Source: Planctomycetota bacterium
GTDB taxonomy: Bacteria > Planctomycetota > Phycisphaerae > Sedimentisphaerales > Anaerobacaceae
Assembly (NCBI GenBank): GCA_023139715.1
Contig: JAGLNB010000299.1
Coordinates: 1-6,161 of the forward strand
DNA length: 6,161 bases
Direction: 5' to 3'
Below the pieces are notes generated by a model. That model saw only the letters and a program-made list of their open reading frames with translations, did no database searches and was not told the origin of the DNA. Positions 1-5,989 of this stretch are shown one piece after another (position 1 is the first letter of the stretch; every line of letters starts with the position of its first letter). The position numbers and the translations under genes were made by a program.

Positions 1-874
1 GAACAATCCCAAACTCAACATTTCTACCGGATAGTCTGCCTGCGAGATAAGCACCGAGACCTATTCCGACTGCAACAATAACAAATAGCTGACTGCTGTG
101 CTCTTTATCAAAGCCCAAATGGTCGATGCCATAAGGAATCAGATTTGCGTAAACCAATCCGCCAATCAGCAAAAAATATGCAGAGGCCAAAACCGCCAAA
201 AGCAGATACCGATTTCTGCGAATTAGCCAAAGCGTTCGCCAAATATCCCGTACGAATAACAAAGACACTTGCATGCCAGCACCAGCTACAGGGGTTCGCT
301 TTATTTGTAAACTTGCGAGCAGTCCAACTGCGGAAAAAATAACACATCCAATACTAATTAAAACAAAGTTGTTCGCTGTTACCTGGGATAAAAACGCTGC
401 CCAGGCAGTTCCCATAATAATGGCCAGATAAGTCAGCGCTTCCAATATACCGTTTGCCCGTGAGAGTTGAGTATCTTTTACAAGCTCAGGAACGATTCCA
501 TATTTTGACGGAGCAAAAAATGCGCTCTGAGTTGCCATCAGGAACAACACGCCATAAATGCCAATGGTGCTTTCAAACATAAATGCAATACAGCCAATTA
601 CCATCAATAAAATTTCAGCGACCTTTGCTGAAACGATAATATTTCGCTTACTGAAACTATCAGCGAGTTTGCCCGCCAATGCCGAGAACAGCAAAAACGG
701 CACTACGAAAACAGCTCCTGCCAATGCCGTAACATTAACCGCATGGGAATCGCTTTGCAGTTCAATTAGCAGCAAAATCACTAACAGCTTAAATATATTA
801 TCATTAAACGCCCCTAAAAACTGCGTAGCGTTAAGCCACTTAAAAGAAGCTCCAAGTTTTGTTTTTTTGTCCAT
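1..874 (-). CDS. MFS lysophospholipid transporter, LplT/Aas type (partial, C-terminal part outside window)
   Basis: The minus strand is open from an ATG at 874 to the window edge, giving 291 codons with no stop. The protein is very hydrophobic, with about eight membrane segments. It carries signatures I associate with the LplT family and the MFS half of Aas fusions: FLGAFNDNIFK at residues 19-29, AGKLADSFSKR at 67-77, and SAFFAPSKYGIVPEL then SRANGILEALTYLAIIMGTA at about 117-157. Known family members flip lysophospholipids (mainly lysophosphatidylethanolamine) across the inner membrane for re-acylation by Aas. In many bacteria the transporter is fused to PlsC-like acyltransferase and acyl-ACP synthetase domains; whether that is so here lies beyond base 1. 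Start: GCGGGA sits six bases before the ATG, a weak Shine-Dalgarno. The gene follows the preceding membrane-protein gene by 19 bases, so it is probably last, or among the last, in the operon. Family call is strong; substrate is inferred. Confidence 0.88.
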   Translation of the reverse strand, partial: MDKKTKLGASFKWLNATQFLGAFNDNIFKLLVILLLIELQSDSHAVNVTALAGAVFVVPFLLFSALAGKLADSFSKRNIIVSAKVAEILLMVIGCIAFMFESTIGIYGVLFLMATQSAFFAPSKYGIVPELVKDTQLSRANGILEALTYLAIIMGTAWAAFLSQVTANNFVLISIGCVIFSAVGLLASLQIKRTPVAGAGMQVSLLFVRDIWRTLWLIRRNRYLLLAVLASAYFLLIGGLVYANLIPYGIDHLGFDKEHSSQLFVIVAVGIGLGAYLAGRLSGRNVEFGIV

Positions 875-893
875 TTGAATGTCCCGCAATGGG

Positions 894-1346
894 TTATACT
901 ATACAATAAAAGTTAACGCTTTGCAGAGTCGGGTTTTGTGCTTTGTTTTTTTGTCCACTATACATCCAGTGACATATAGCTAAATTTAAAACCACAATAA
1001 TTAGTGGAATAAATAAGATAGAGAAAAAATTGTCAATATCGCAAAATCTGGTTATCACAGCAAAAATTAAACCTGAAGATAATCCAGTAATTGCGGAAGT
1101 CCCAGCAACAATCTTAGATGTACCTTTGTTAAGACACCCATAAACACCGACAACAATCAATCCGCCAATTGACAGTAAAGAACATAACCAACCCACCATG
1201 AGAAAAGCTCCATACCATCCAAACATTTCAGGGGCAACAGGGCCATTCTCTATCCGCCACCAAATGGTAGCTGTAGCGCCTGAAAATACAAAGCATGAAA
1301 CTCCGTATACCACAAGAGCTATTAAAATATTCAAAAACTTTTTCAT
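894..1346 (-). CDS. Four-helix membrane protein of unknown function
   Basis: This 150-residue protein is not one I recognise. Four hydrophobic segments are visible at roughly residues 5-29, 44-72, 78-98 and 106-126, joined by short loops. The first loop contains WWRIENGPVAPEMFGWYG, and the third loop (about 99-105) is the acidic RFCDIDN. The C-terminal tail (about 129-150) is polar, SGQKNKAQNPTLQSVNFYCIV. The ATG directly abuts the TAA stop of the hydrolase gene in the same reading frame, and a good Shine-Dalgarno, GAAGGA at 1354-1359, lies inside the end of the hydrolase gene seven bases from the start. Translational coupling with the hydrolase is therefore likely. Possible roles are a membrane partner of the hydrolase lipoprotein or an accessory to the following transporter; both are inferred from position only. 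The sequence near its 3' end shares a 16-base repeat with the start of the transporter gene. Confidence 0.72.
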   Translation of the reverse strand: MKKFLNILIALVVYGVSCFVFSGATATIWWRIENGPVAPEMFGWYGAFLMVGWLCSLLSIGGLIVVGVYGCLNKGTSKIVAGTSAITGLSSGLIFAVITRFCDIDNFFSILFIPLIIVVLNLAICHWMYSGQKNKAQNPTLQSVNFYCIV

Positions 1347-2384
1347 TTATTGTTCCTTCAAGTAATGGTTTATCTGCGAAAATACCTCTTTCCGCATATT
1401 CGCCGATTCGTTGAATAACTCATGATTAGCATTTTCTATCAAGCTAACCTCAACGTCTTTGAATTTCTCCTGAATAAACTTGATATTAAATCGCCAATCG
1501 ACTGTCTTATCAGAGGTGCCCTGAATAATTTTAACGCTTTTTTCGCTGGCCGGCAAATCATCAATTTTTTCGTTCCATTTATGTAACGCTCTGACCCATT
1601 TTAATGGCATCGTTCTATTTTGCAGAGGGTCTTTGTTTTTGACAAAATCCAAAAAATCGGCATTCGACGAATTTTTGCAAAATATTCTCGGAATACTTTT
1701 TATGAACCGTATTTTTTTATTGTAGCCGAGTTTTGATTTCTCCCAGCTCGTGCAATGTATAAGGGGAGCGATTAAAACAACACGGTCAAAAATAGTGTCG
1801 TTGCTGTTGCTGCAAAGCAAATAATCCAGGACAGCAGCCGCTCCGGTACTGTGGCCGACAAAATGATAAGGGCCTTTTAATTGCGGCCTAACCTTATCTG
1901 TAAAATCAATCAATGCCCGGCTGTACTGTGAAAAGTTGTCAATTGCTGCACGCCGGCCACTCGAAAGTCCAAGACCCGGCAAATCGAACGCTGCAACAGC
2001 ATAACCTGCTTTGAGCAAATATTCAATCAAGTGATTCAATTGGCCGCAATGGTCGAAGTAGCCGTGAAGCACAAAAACCGTTGCCCTATATTTTTGTGGT
2101 TTGTAGATATGTCCAACCAGCGTAAATTCGCCTGATTCAAAAGTGCCGAAAATATGCTCGACATTATTACTGTCAAAATCAAGACCGTAAAATTTGAAAT
2201 AGTCAATAATTGAATCTGGATATTCACTGCTGGAATCATCCAGCGGCTTTATCACTTCTTTAACTTTGACTATTGCTTTTGCCATAGTGCAACGCTCATT
2301 TCTTTTTTGTTCACAACTGACAACTGCACAACACACAACTAAAATTACTACCAATAACTTCAAACTATGTATTCTTAATTTCAC
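1347..2384 (-). CDS. Lipoprotein alpha/beta hydrolase, monoacylglycerol lipase (Hydrolase_4 / S33-like) type
   Basis: This 345-residue protein begins with a lipoprotein signal peptide: a basic n-region, a hydrophobic stretch to residue 20, then the lipobox V21-V22-S23-C24. It is probably anchored by lipid to the envelope. The remainder is an alpha/beta-hydrolase. It has the oxyanion-region motif VFVLHGYFDH at about 103-112, AAFDLPGLGLSSG at 131-143 (typical of lysophospholipase/monoacylglycerol lipase relatives), and the nucleophile elbow G177-H-S179-T-G181. The likely acid is D292 in GTSDKTVD and the likely base is H321 in NANHELFNE. The full triad is therefore present. Known relatives hydrolyse monoacylglycerols, lysophospholipids or other esters; the substrate here is unknown, but the nearby LplT/Aas-type gene favours a lipid. 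The start is GTG at 2384, because an in-frame TAG lies a few codons upstream and only this start keeps the signal peptide. It lies 12 bases after the stop of the previous gene, with no strong Shine-Dalgarno, again suggesting coupling. Confidence 0.88.
   Translation of the reverse strand: MKLRIHSLKLLVVILVVCCAVVSCEQKRNERCTMAKAIVKVKEVIKPLDDSSSEYPDSIIDYFKFYGLDFDSNNVEHIFGTFESGEFTLVGHIYKPQKYRATVFVLHGYFDHCGQLNHLIEYLLKAGYAVAAFDLPGLGLSSGRRAAIDNFSQYSRALIDFTDKVRPQLKGPYHFVGHSTGAAAVLDYLLCSNSNDTIFDRVVLIAPLIHCTSWEKSKLGYNKKIRFIKSIPRIFCKNSSNADFLDFVKNKDPLQNRTMPLKWVRALHKWNEKIDDLPASEKSVKIIQGTSDKTVDWRFNIKFIQEKFKDVEVSLIENANHELFNESANMRKEVFSQINHYLKEQ
1354..1359 (-). promoter_or_regulatory. Ribosome binding site of the membrane protein gene, inside the hydrolase coding end
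   Basis: GAAGGA on the minus strand lies seven bases upstream of the ATG at 1346. The TAA of the hydrolase is the three bases immediately before that ATG, so ribosomes ending the hydrolase are placed on the next start. This supports the 1346 start and coupled expression. Confidence 0.6.
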
Positions 2385-2396
2385 TTTGTTCTAACA

Positions 2397-2990
2397 TCAT
2401 TGACTAACGATAATTAGTCGCCTGATATCCTCTTCTTTTTGGATAATCATCCAACTCATATAATCATAAAATCGTTGTTTTGCTATAGCATCTTGCTCGC
2501 AATCACATGGATCAAACTGATTGGGGTTAATAATCCTGTCTATAATAGCATACCATCCTAATATTGCAGTGCCTTTATATCTGCAATCGATACTTATCCG
2601 ATTTTCAGGGTTGCCACAGAGATAAATATCAAAAGTGTATCCTTGTTCATCATCAATGATAGTTGGGAAAAAACCTAAAGTAAGCCCGGTAAACAAGGGT
2701 ATGGGGTTCGCATAATCACCACGACTACCAAACTCCGCTATTAGTTCATGCTCTGAACAATCGATGTCATTAAACTCATCTACCTTACGAAATAATCCTG
2801 TGTTCTCGATGTCCTCTTTCAAAAAGTCGCCCCTGTTTTGTTTTGTGCCAATTGCAATGTCGAAATATATTTGTGTTATCTTTTTTTTGTTGGACTCACT
2901 GACCTTTGGAGCAAAAGTCCCGGAACAACAACCATTCATAAACACAACCAAAATTAATGCAACTGATATAAAGATGGTTGTCCTTTTCAT
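2397..2990 (-). CDS. Small lipoprotein of unknown function
   Basis: From the ATG at 2990 the protein has 197 residues and starts MKRTTIFISVALILVVFMNGC, a short basic n-region, a hydrophobic core and a lipobox-like M-N-G-C with C21 as probable lipidated cysteine. The mature part is soluble-looking. It includes ENTGLFRKVDEF, then a hydrophobic stretch PIPLFTGLTLGFFPTIIDDEQGYTFDIYL in the middle, then RYKGTAILGWYAIID. The 'TGLTLGFFPT...DE' stretch recalls small Gram-negative lipoproteins of undefined role; I cannot name the family. Start choice: an upstream in-frame ATG at 3029 also has a plausible AAGGA site and would add 13 residues (MTVKFFKQERGVI). I prefer 2990 because it has a GAGGTG site seven bases away and gives a normal signal-peptide n-region. 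It sits 12 bases before the hydrolase, so the two are probably cotranscribed and may work in the same envelope compartment. Confidence 0.75.
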   Translation of the reverse strand: MKRTTIFISVALILVVFMNGCCSGTFAPKVSESNKKKITQIYFDIAIGTKQNRGDFLKEDIENTGLFRKVDEFNDIDCSEHELIAEFGSRGDYANPIPLFTGLTLGFFPTIIDDEQGYTFDIYLCGNPENRISIDCRYKGTAILGWYAIIDRIINPNQFDPCDCEQDAIAKQRFYDYMSWMIIQKEEDIRRLIIVSQ

Positions 2991-2995
2991 AATAA

Positions 2996-3007
2996 CACCT
3001 CTTTCCT
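2996..3007 (-). promoter_or_regulatory. Ribosome binding site supporting the 2990 start of the small lipoprotein
   Basis: The minus strand reads AGGAAAGAGGTG, with GAGG about seven bases from the ATG at 2990. A competing AAGGA lies before the ATG at 3029, so the choice also rests on the signal-peptide shape. Confidence 0.5.
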
Positions 3008-3090
3008 GCTTAAAAAATTTGACTGTCATTTTAATTTTCCTTGCAATCTAATGATTTTCAATTGCCACGGCGGAATAGGTCTCTTTTCTT

Positions 3091-4203
3091 TTAATTATTC
3101 GATTGTTTTGAGTGTTTCCTCTCCCGGATTGATATTTGCGACGGTGCGACGAACAAATCTTCCGGCGGAGGCACTCTCGTAGGCCATAAATATTTATCTA
3201 ATTGGCTTGCTTTTTTCAGCGTCTCTTTACTCTCATCGTTTTTGCCCTTCATTTTTTGCACAAGCCCCAGCCACCTTAAAGCATAAGCACGCATCGAAGC
3301 CGGGCCGACAGACTCTATCTCAAGATAATCACGGATAGCTTTTTCTGCTTTTTCCAATTGTTTGCTTTGTCCATAATGCCAAGCTAAATCAAGCAGAATT
3401 CTGCTTTTCGAAGGGTCCAACTCAAGAGTTTTTTTTATGTGTCTTTCAGCTTTTTCCATATCAATAGCTGGCAAATCACCATTGTGCATATAAACTCGCG
3501 CCAGCCCCGTATGCGCTGCGGCATTATCAGGAAATTTAGTTACGACCTCTTGCCATATAGCAATTTTTTCCGCACGGCTTTTTCTTGGTCTTATTTCGCA
3601 ACGCCCTTTTGCTCCATAGACAGTGTCCATTTGCTCTAATTTTTCTACTTGCTTTTTTGCTTTGGATTTACTGCCACCGCAATACCACGGCAGCCGGTCA
3701 TACATTCCCATAAGCCCTAATCTGGCCTGGTGAAAATCCGGTTTTAATTCAACCGCTCGCTTGAAGTGTCTGACAGCTTTTTTCATTTGTCCCGGCATAG
3801 CAAGTCTGCCCCAAAAATTGCGCATCTTAATTATGCCATTATACATTGCAATTTCACCTGACCAGTAGTGAAAACGAGCATTATGCGGTTCCAGTTCAAC
3901 AGCTCTTTCTATAGTTTTTTGGGCCAAATCCAAATCAAGCGTTTCATGGGATATATAAAAATAAATCCTGGCCAATTCGAATTGTGCTGTTGCATTTTTG
4001 GGGTTAGCAGCAACAGCTTTTTCCAAAAATTCTTTTGCCTCATCAATTTTTCCAGCCATCCTCAGTTCAAATGCCTGCATAGCAACATCGATATTGTTGA
4101 CATCACCAGAATTCATACTTTCTTTTGGTTTCTCAGCCAATACCATTGATGTAACTGCAAAAACCACACAAAGCACAGTAAATAACGTCCTTCTCTTTAA
4201 CAT
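3091..4203 (-). CDS. Exported TPR-repeat protein
   Basis: This 370-residue protein opens with an export signal (MLKRR, a hydrophobic core, and a likely signal peptidase I site VLA|E at residues 21-24). The rest is alpha-helical tetratricopeptide repeats. Clear units end in the typical alanine and proline positions at about 38-69 (FLEKAVAANPKN), 73-107 (IERAVELEPHN), 139-156 (HFKRAVELKPD), 212-227, 229-265 (HIKKTLELDPS), 267-297 and 305-337. The segment LPWYCGGSKSKAKKQVEKLEQMD at 171-193 resembles the 'GG-x-K-x-x-A' insert seen in some exported TPR proteins. TPR proteins are protein-interaction scaffolds; no enzymatic motif is visible. Start: AAAGGA at 4211-4216 lies seven bases before the ATG. 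It is the first gene of the minus-strand group, and the sigma-54-type promoter lies just upstream. About 100 bases separate it from the small lipoprotein gene; I see no strong terminator there, so read-through into the remaining genes is likely. Confidence 0.85.
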   Translation of the reverse strand: MLKRRTLFTVLCVVFAVTSMVLAEKPKESMNSGDVNNIDVAMQAFELRMAGKIDEAKEFLEKAVAANPKNATAQFELARIYFYISHETLDLDLAQKTIERAVELEPHNARFHYWSGEIAMYNGIIKMRNFWGRLAMPGQMKKAVRHFKRAVELKPDFHQARLGLMGMYDRLPWYCGGSKSKAKKQVEKLEQMDTVYGAKGRCEIRPRKSRAEKIAIWQEVVTKFPDNAAAHTGLARVYMHNGDLPAIDMEKAERHIKKTLELDPSKSRILLDLAWHYGQSKQLEKAEKAIRDYLEIESVGPASMRAYALRWLGLVQKMKGKNDESKETLKKASQLDKYLWPTRVPPPEDLFVAPSQISIRERKHSKQSNN

Positions 4204-4250
4204 CTTTTTATCCTTTCAAAAAACATTTCCAATCAACACTAAAACATATC

Positions 4251-4265
4251 GCAATTGTTATGCCA
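4251..4265 (-). promoter_or_regulatory. Sigma-54 (-24/-12) promoter facing the minus-strand operon
   Basis: The minus strand reads TGGCATAACAATTGC. This matches the sigma-54 core TGGCA-N6-TTGC exactly, including the invariant GG and GC with the correct spacing, and the preceding base is C (consensus pyrimidine). Taking the C of the GC as -12, transcription would start near 4239, leaving a leader of about 36 bases before the TPR gene ATG at 4203, with its Shine-Dalgarno inside. The neighbouring divergent gene encodes a sigma-54 AAA+ activator, which makes a chance match less likely. The base after TTGC is G rather than the usual A/T. Confidence 0.72.
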
Positions 4266-4280
4266 GAAAACACTTGCCAC

Positions 4281-4309
4281 GCTAACTCTTTTGGCGAAAA
4301 GCATTTAGC
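4281..4309. repeat. Interrupted inverted repeat in the divergent control region
   Basis: The outer arms are GCTAA (4281-4285) and TTAGC (4305-4309); the inner arms are CTTTT (4288-4292) and AAAAG (4297-4301) around GGCG. Short unequal joints of two and three bases separate outer from inner arms. The centre lies about 56 bases upstream of the predicted sigma-54 start and about 90 bases upstream of the activator start. It lies between divergent promoters with no T-run, so it is unlikely to be a terminator. A regulator binding site is possible. Confidence 0.4.
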
Positions 4310-4351
4310 AGTAAAACTCGAAAACACAAACCTATCGAAAAATAAAAACAG

Positions 4352-4381
4352 TTGACATTGTATGTACATATGGCGTACATT
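4352..4381 (+). promoter_or_regulatory. Sigma-70-like promoter of the activator gene, nearly leaderless
   Basis: TTGACA at 4352-4357 is a perfect -35 box. TACATT at 4376-4381 follows with an 18-base spacer and matches the -10 consensus at four of six positions. Transcription would begin about seven bases further on, at or next to the ATG at 4388. No Shine-Dalgarno is visible before that ATG, which fits a leaderless message. Confidence 0.55.
4362..4380. repeat. Inverted repeat overlapping the activator promoter (possible operator/enhancer)
   Basis: ATGTAC at 4362-4367 and GTACAT at 4375-4380 are perfect inverted copies separated by seven bases. The repeat fills the spacer and -10 region of the activator's own promoter, so a bound dimer would block it. 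Its centre is also about 130 bases upstream of the predicted sigma-54 start of the divergent operon, within the usual range for an enhancer site. Both roles are inferred. Confidence 0.5.
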
Positions 4382-4387
4382 TAATGT

Positions 4388-5122
4388 ATGAAACAAAAAA
4401 ACTTAACCACTAACGATAAGGAGTTTTTCTCGCTCGTATCCGAAGCCGCTTTCGCAAATCCATTCAGCCAGCAGCGAATCGACCTCGACAGAAAAATATC
4501 TGGAAGCCCCCAAAGCAGCTCCCGACGAGATGCCGTTGCCGAAGCGGTAAGGGAAGTGAATAAAAGAATTGAGAAACTCGATACCAACGGCACCGTAAAA
4601 ATACAAGACTTCAAAAAAACAGACAAGGATTTGATGGAGCATTTATTTTTGTTTGATGTGTTTCATCAATTCGTCAATCAATTCGACCAGCTAATTATTG
4701 ACCAGATAGCAGTTGGCGAAAAATCCGTTCCAGTTCCTTTTGCCAAAGAAGCCCTTTCTCTTCTGACCAAGCGAGGATTTAGTCAGCCATTGGCAAATAG
4801 ATACTTTTCCTTGTTTTACCAAATTCGCAGGGCGTTTCACTTTATCCATCGCGGCCTGATAGGCCAATGCAATTCAATGCTGCTGCTGCGTACAAATCTC
4901 TGGAACAATATTTTTACGCATGATATTCGTTACTACGAACGTTATCTCTGGGATAAAATGGAAGATTTTTCCACGCTGCTGCTTGGGCCGACCGGAAGCG
5001 GCAAAGGCGCCACAGCTGCGGCAATAGGACAAAGCGGTTTTATTCCTTTTAACGAAAAAAAACAAACTTTTGCAGAAAGCTTTACGAAAACTTTCATTCC
5101 GATTAATCTTTCGCAATACTAG
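4388..5122 (+). CDS. N-terminal fragment of the sigma-54 activator (product if TAG terminates)
   Basis: If the amber codon is a true stop, this 244-residue protein is made. It keeps the N-terminal region and the Walker A loop but lacks GAFTGA, Walker B, sensors and the DNA-binding HTH, so it could neither activate sigma-54 nor bind the enhancer as usual. It might still bind the signal or partners of the intact protein. No homologous intact protein ends here, so I regard it as half of a broken gene. Confidence 0.6.
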   Translation: MKQKNLTTNDKEFFSLVSEAAFANPFSQQRIDLDRKISGSPQSSSRRDAVAEAVREVNKRIEKLDTNGTVKIQDFKKTDKDLMEHLFLFDVFHQFVNQFDQLIIDQIAVGEKSVPVPFAKEALSLLTKRGFSQPLANRYFSLFYQIRRAFHFIHRGLIGQCNSMLLLRTNLWNNIFTHDIRYYERYLWDKMEDFSTLLLGPTGSGKGATAAAIGQSGFIPFNEKKQTFAESFTKTFIPINLSQY

Positions 5123-5863
5123 GAAACTCTTCTCGAATCCGAACTTTTCGGACACAACAAAGGCGCTTTTACGGGTGCTGTTGAATCACACGACGGCGTT
5201 TTTACTCTATGCGGGCCACATGGCTCAATATTTCTCGATGAAATCGGAGATGTGGGTGTTCAGGTTCAAATCAAACTGCTAAAAATTCTTGAAGAACGAA
5301 TCTTTTCCCCTGTCGGCAGCCATAAAAAACATCATTTCCGAGGACGAGTAATTGCTGCGACGAACAAATCAATTGAGCAGTTACGACAAAAGGAAAAATT
5401 TCGAGATGATTTTTATTACCGGCTTTGTTCCGACTGTATTACAGTTCCCAGTTTACAACAGAGAATCCAGGAAAATCCCAGCGAACTTGACGATCTTATC
5501 GCCCACACCGTTGAACGCATCACCGGATATAAAGCTGAAGACTTAATCCGAACAGTCAAAGAAGTAATCAACAAGAATCTCGGAGGAGATTATCATTGGC
5601 CTGGAAATGTAAGAGAATTAGCCCAATGCGTCAGACGAGTTGTCATAAAGCGTGACTATTCCGGCACTGCCGCCAACTCGCAAGATATAAAAGCTATGCT
5701 TTTTACTGAAATTGACTCAGGTAAATTAAATGTCCAAGACCTTTTAGCTATTTATTGTACGATGCTTCACCAAAGATATGAAACATATGAACAGGTGGCT
5801 AGAATAACTCAACTTGACCGTCGCACTGTGAAAAAATACATTGAGCATTCCTCAACTTTGTAA
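5123..5863 (+). pseudogene. C-terminal fragment of the sigma-54 activator (after the TAG)
   Basis: The frame continues for 246 codons from the base after the TAG to the TAA at 5861-5863. It opens with ETLLESELFGHNKGAFTGA and runs through Walker B, the sensors and the HTH. The first candidate internal start is a GTG at 5252, after Walker B, with no clear ribosome binding site. A product restarted there would have 203 residues and lack both GAFTGA and Walker B. It would keep the HTH and could in principle bind DNA without activating. Confidence 0.6.
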
Positions 5864-5906
5864 AAATAACCATGGCTTATTTACCCAAAGTTCTTTTTAT
5901 ATATTT

Positions 5907-5933
5907 GACCTACGGATTAATGGTCCGATGGTC
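5907..5933 (-). repeat. Hairpin resembling a tRNA anticodon arm
   Basis: Four paired bases (GACC/GGTC), a two-by-two mismatch, four more pairs (CGGA/TCCG) and a seven-base loop are visible. On the minus strand it reads CGGACCATTAATCCG then TAGGTC, close to the anticodon arm and variable region of bacterial tRNA-Asn (CGGACTGTTAATCCG), from memory. The loop carries C where tRNAs need U33, and no D arm or T arm follows, so a working tRNA is unlikely. Confidence 0.4.
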
Positions 5934-5989
5934 TGAAATCACAACCCATTGAGGAAACAAAGCTTAATGGAAATAGAAAAAAGGGCTTA

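Larger units (their letters stand above)
4388..5863 (+). pseudogene. Sigma-54-dependent AAA+ activator (bacterial enhancer-binding protein) interrupted by in-frame TAG
   Basis: Read through one amber codon, this frame encodes 491 residues with every hallmark of a sigma-54 activator. An N-terminal region of about 190 residues contains FANPFSQQRIDLDR (22-35) and no receiver domain I recognise. Walker A is GPTGSGKG (200-207), the sigma-54 contact loop is GAFTGA (259-264) preceded by ESELFGH, Walker B is IFLDEIGD (281-288), sensor I is AATN (323-326), the arginine-finger region is FRDDFYYRL (338-346) and sensor II is WPGNVREL (404-411). A C-terminal helix-turn-helix follows (about 464-487, YEQVARITQLDRRTVKKYIEH). 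Such proteins hydrolyse ATP to remodel sigma-54 polymerase. TAG at 5120-5122 replaces residue 245, where relatives usually have proline (SQ-Y-[P]-E-x-LLESELFGH). No frameshift or second stop occurs downstream, so the lesion is recent, recoded or an error. It is divergent from an operon with a sigma-54 promoter, its probable target. The upstream frame has a stop at 4382, fixing the start at 4388. Confidence 0.85.

Noticed and set aside
558..878. Plus-strand 106-codon reading frame
   Set aside because: It lies antisense to the transporter gene, whose minus-strand frame carries clear LplT/Aas motifs. The plus frame has no family resemblance or ribosome binding site.
2991..3090. Possible internal promoter before the small lipoprotein gene (TTGAAA with AAAATT 17 bases on; also TGGCA and TTGC)
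   Set aside because: The -10-like box matches only three of six positions, and the TGGCA/TTGC pair is 16 bases apart instead of 6, so neither a sigma-70 nor a sigma-54 promoter is supported.
4403..4642. Minus-strand frames opposite the activator N-terminus (also 4381-4626 and 4874-5155)
   Set aside because: They are antisense to the activator frame, which has recognisable motifs and a promoter. Their translations look like composition shadows.
5866..5905. Possible terminator after the activator (AAATAA-CCATGGC-TTATTT then a T-rich run)
   Set aside because: The stem is six A/T pairs only, with a seven-base loop, and the T-rich stretch is about 15 bases away. Too weak to call.
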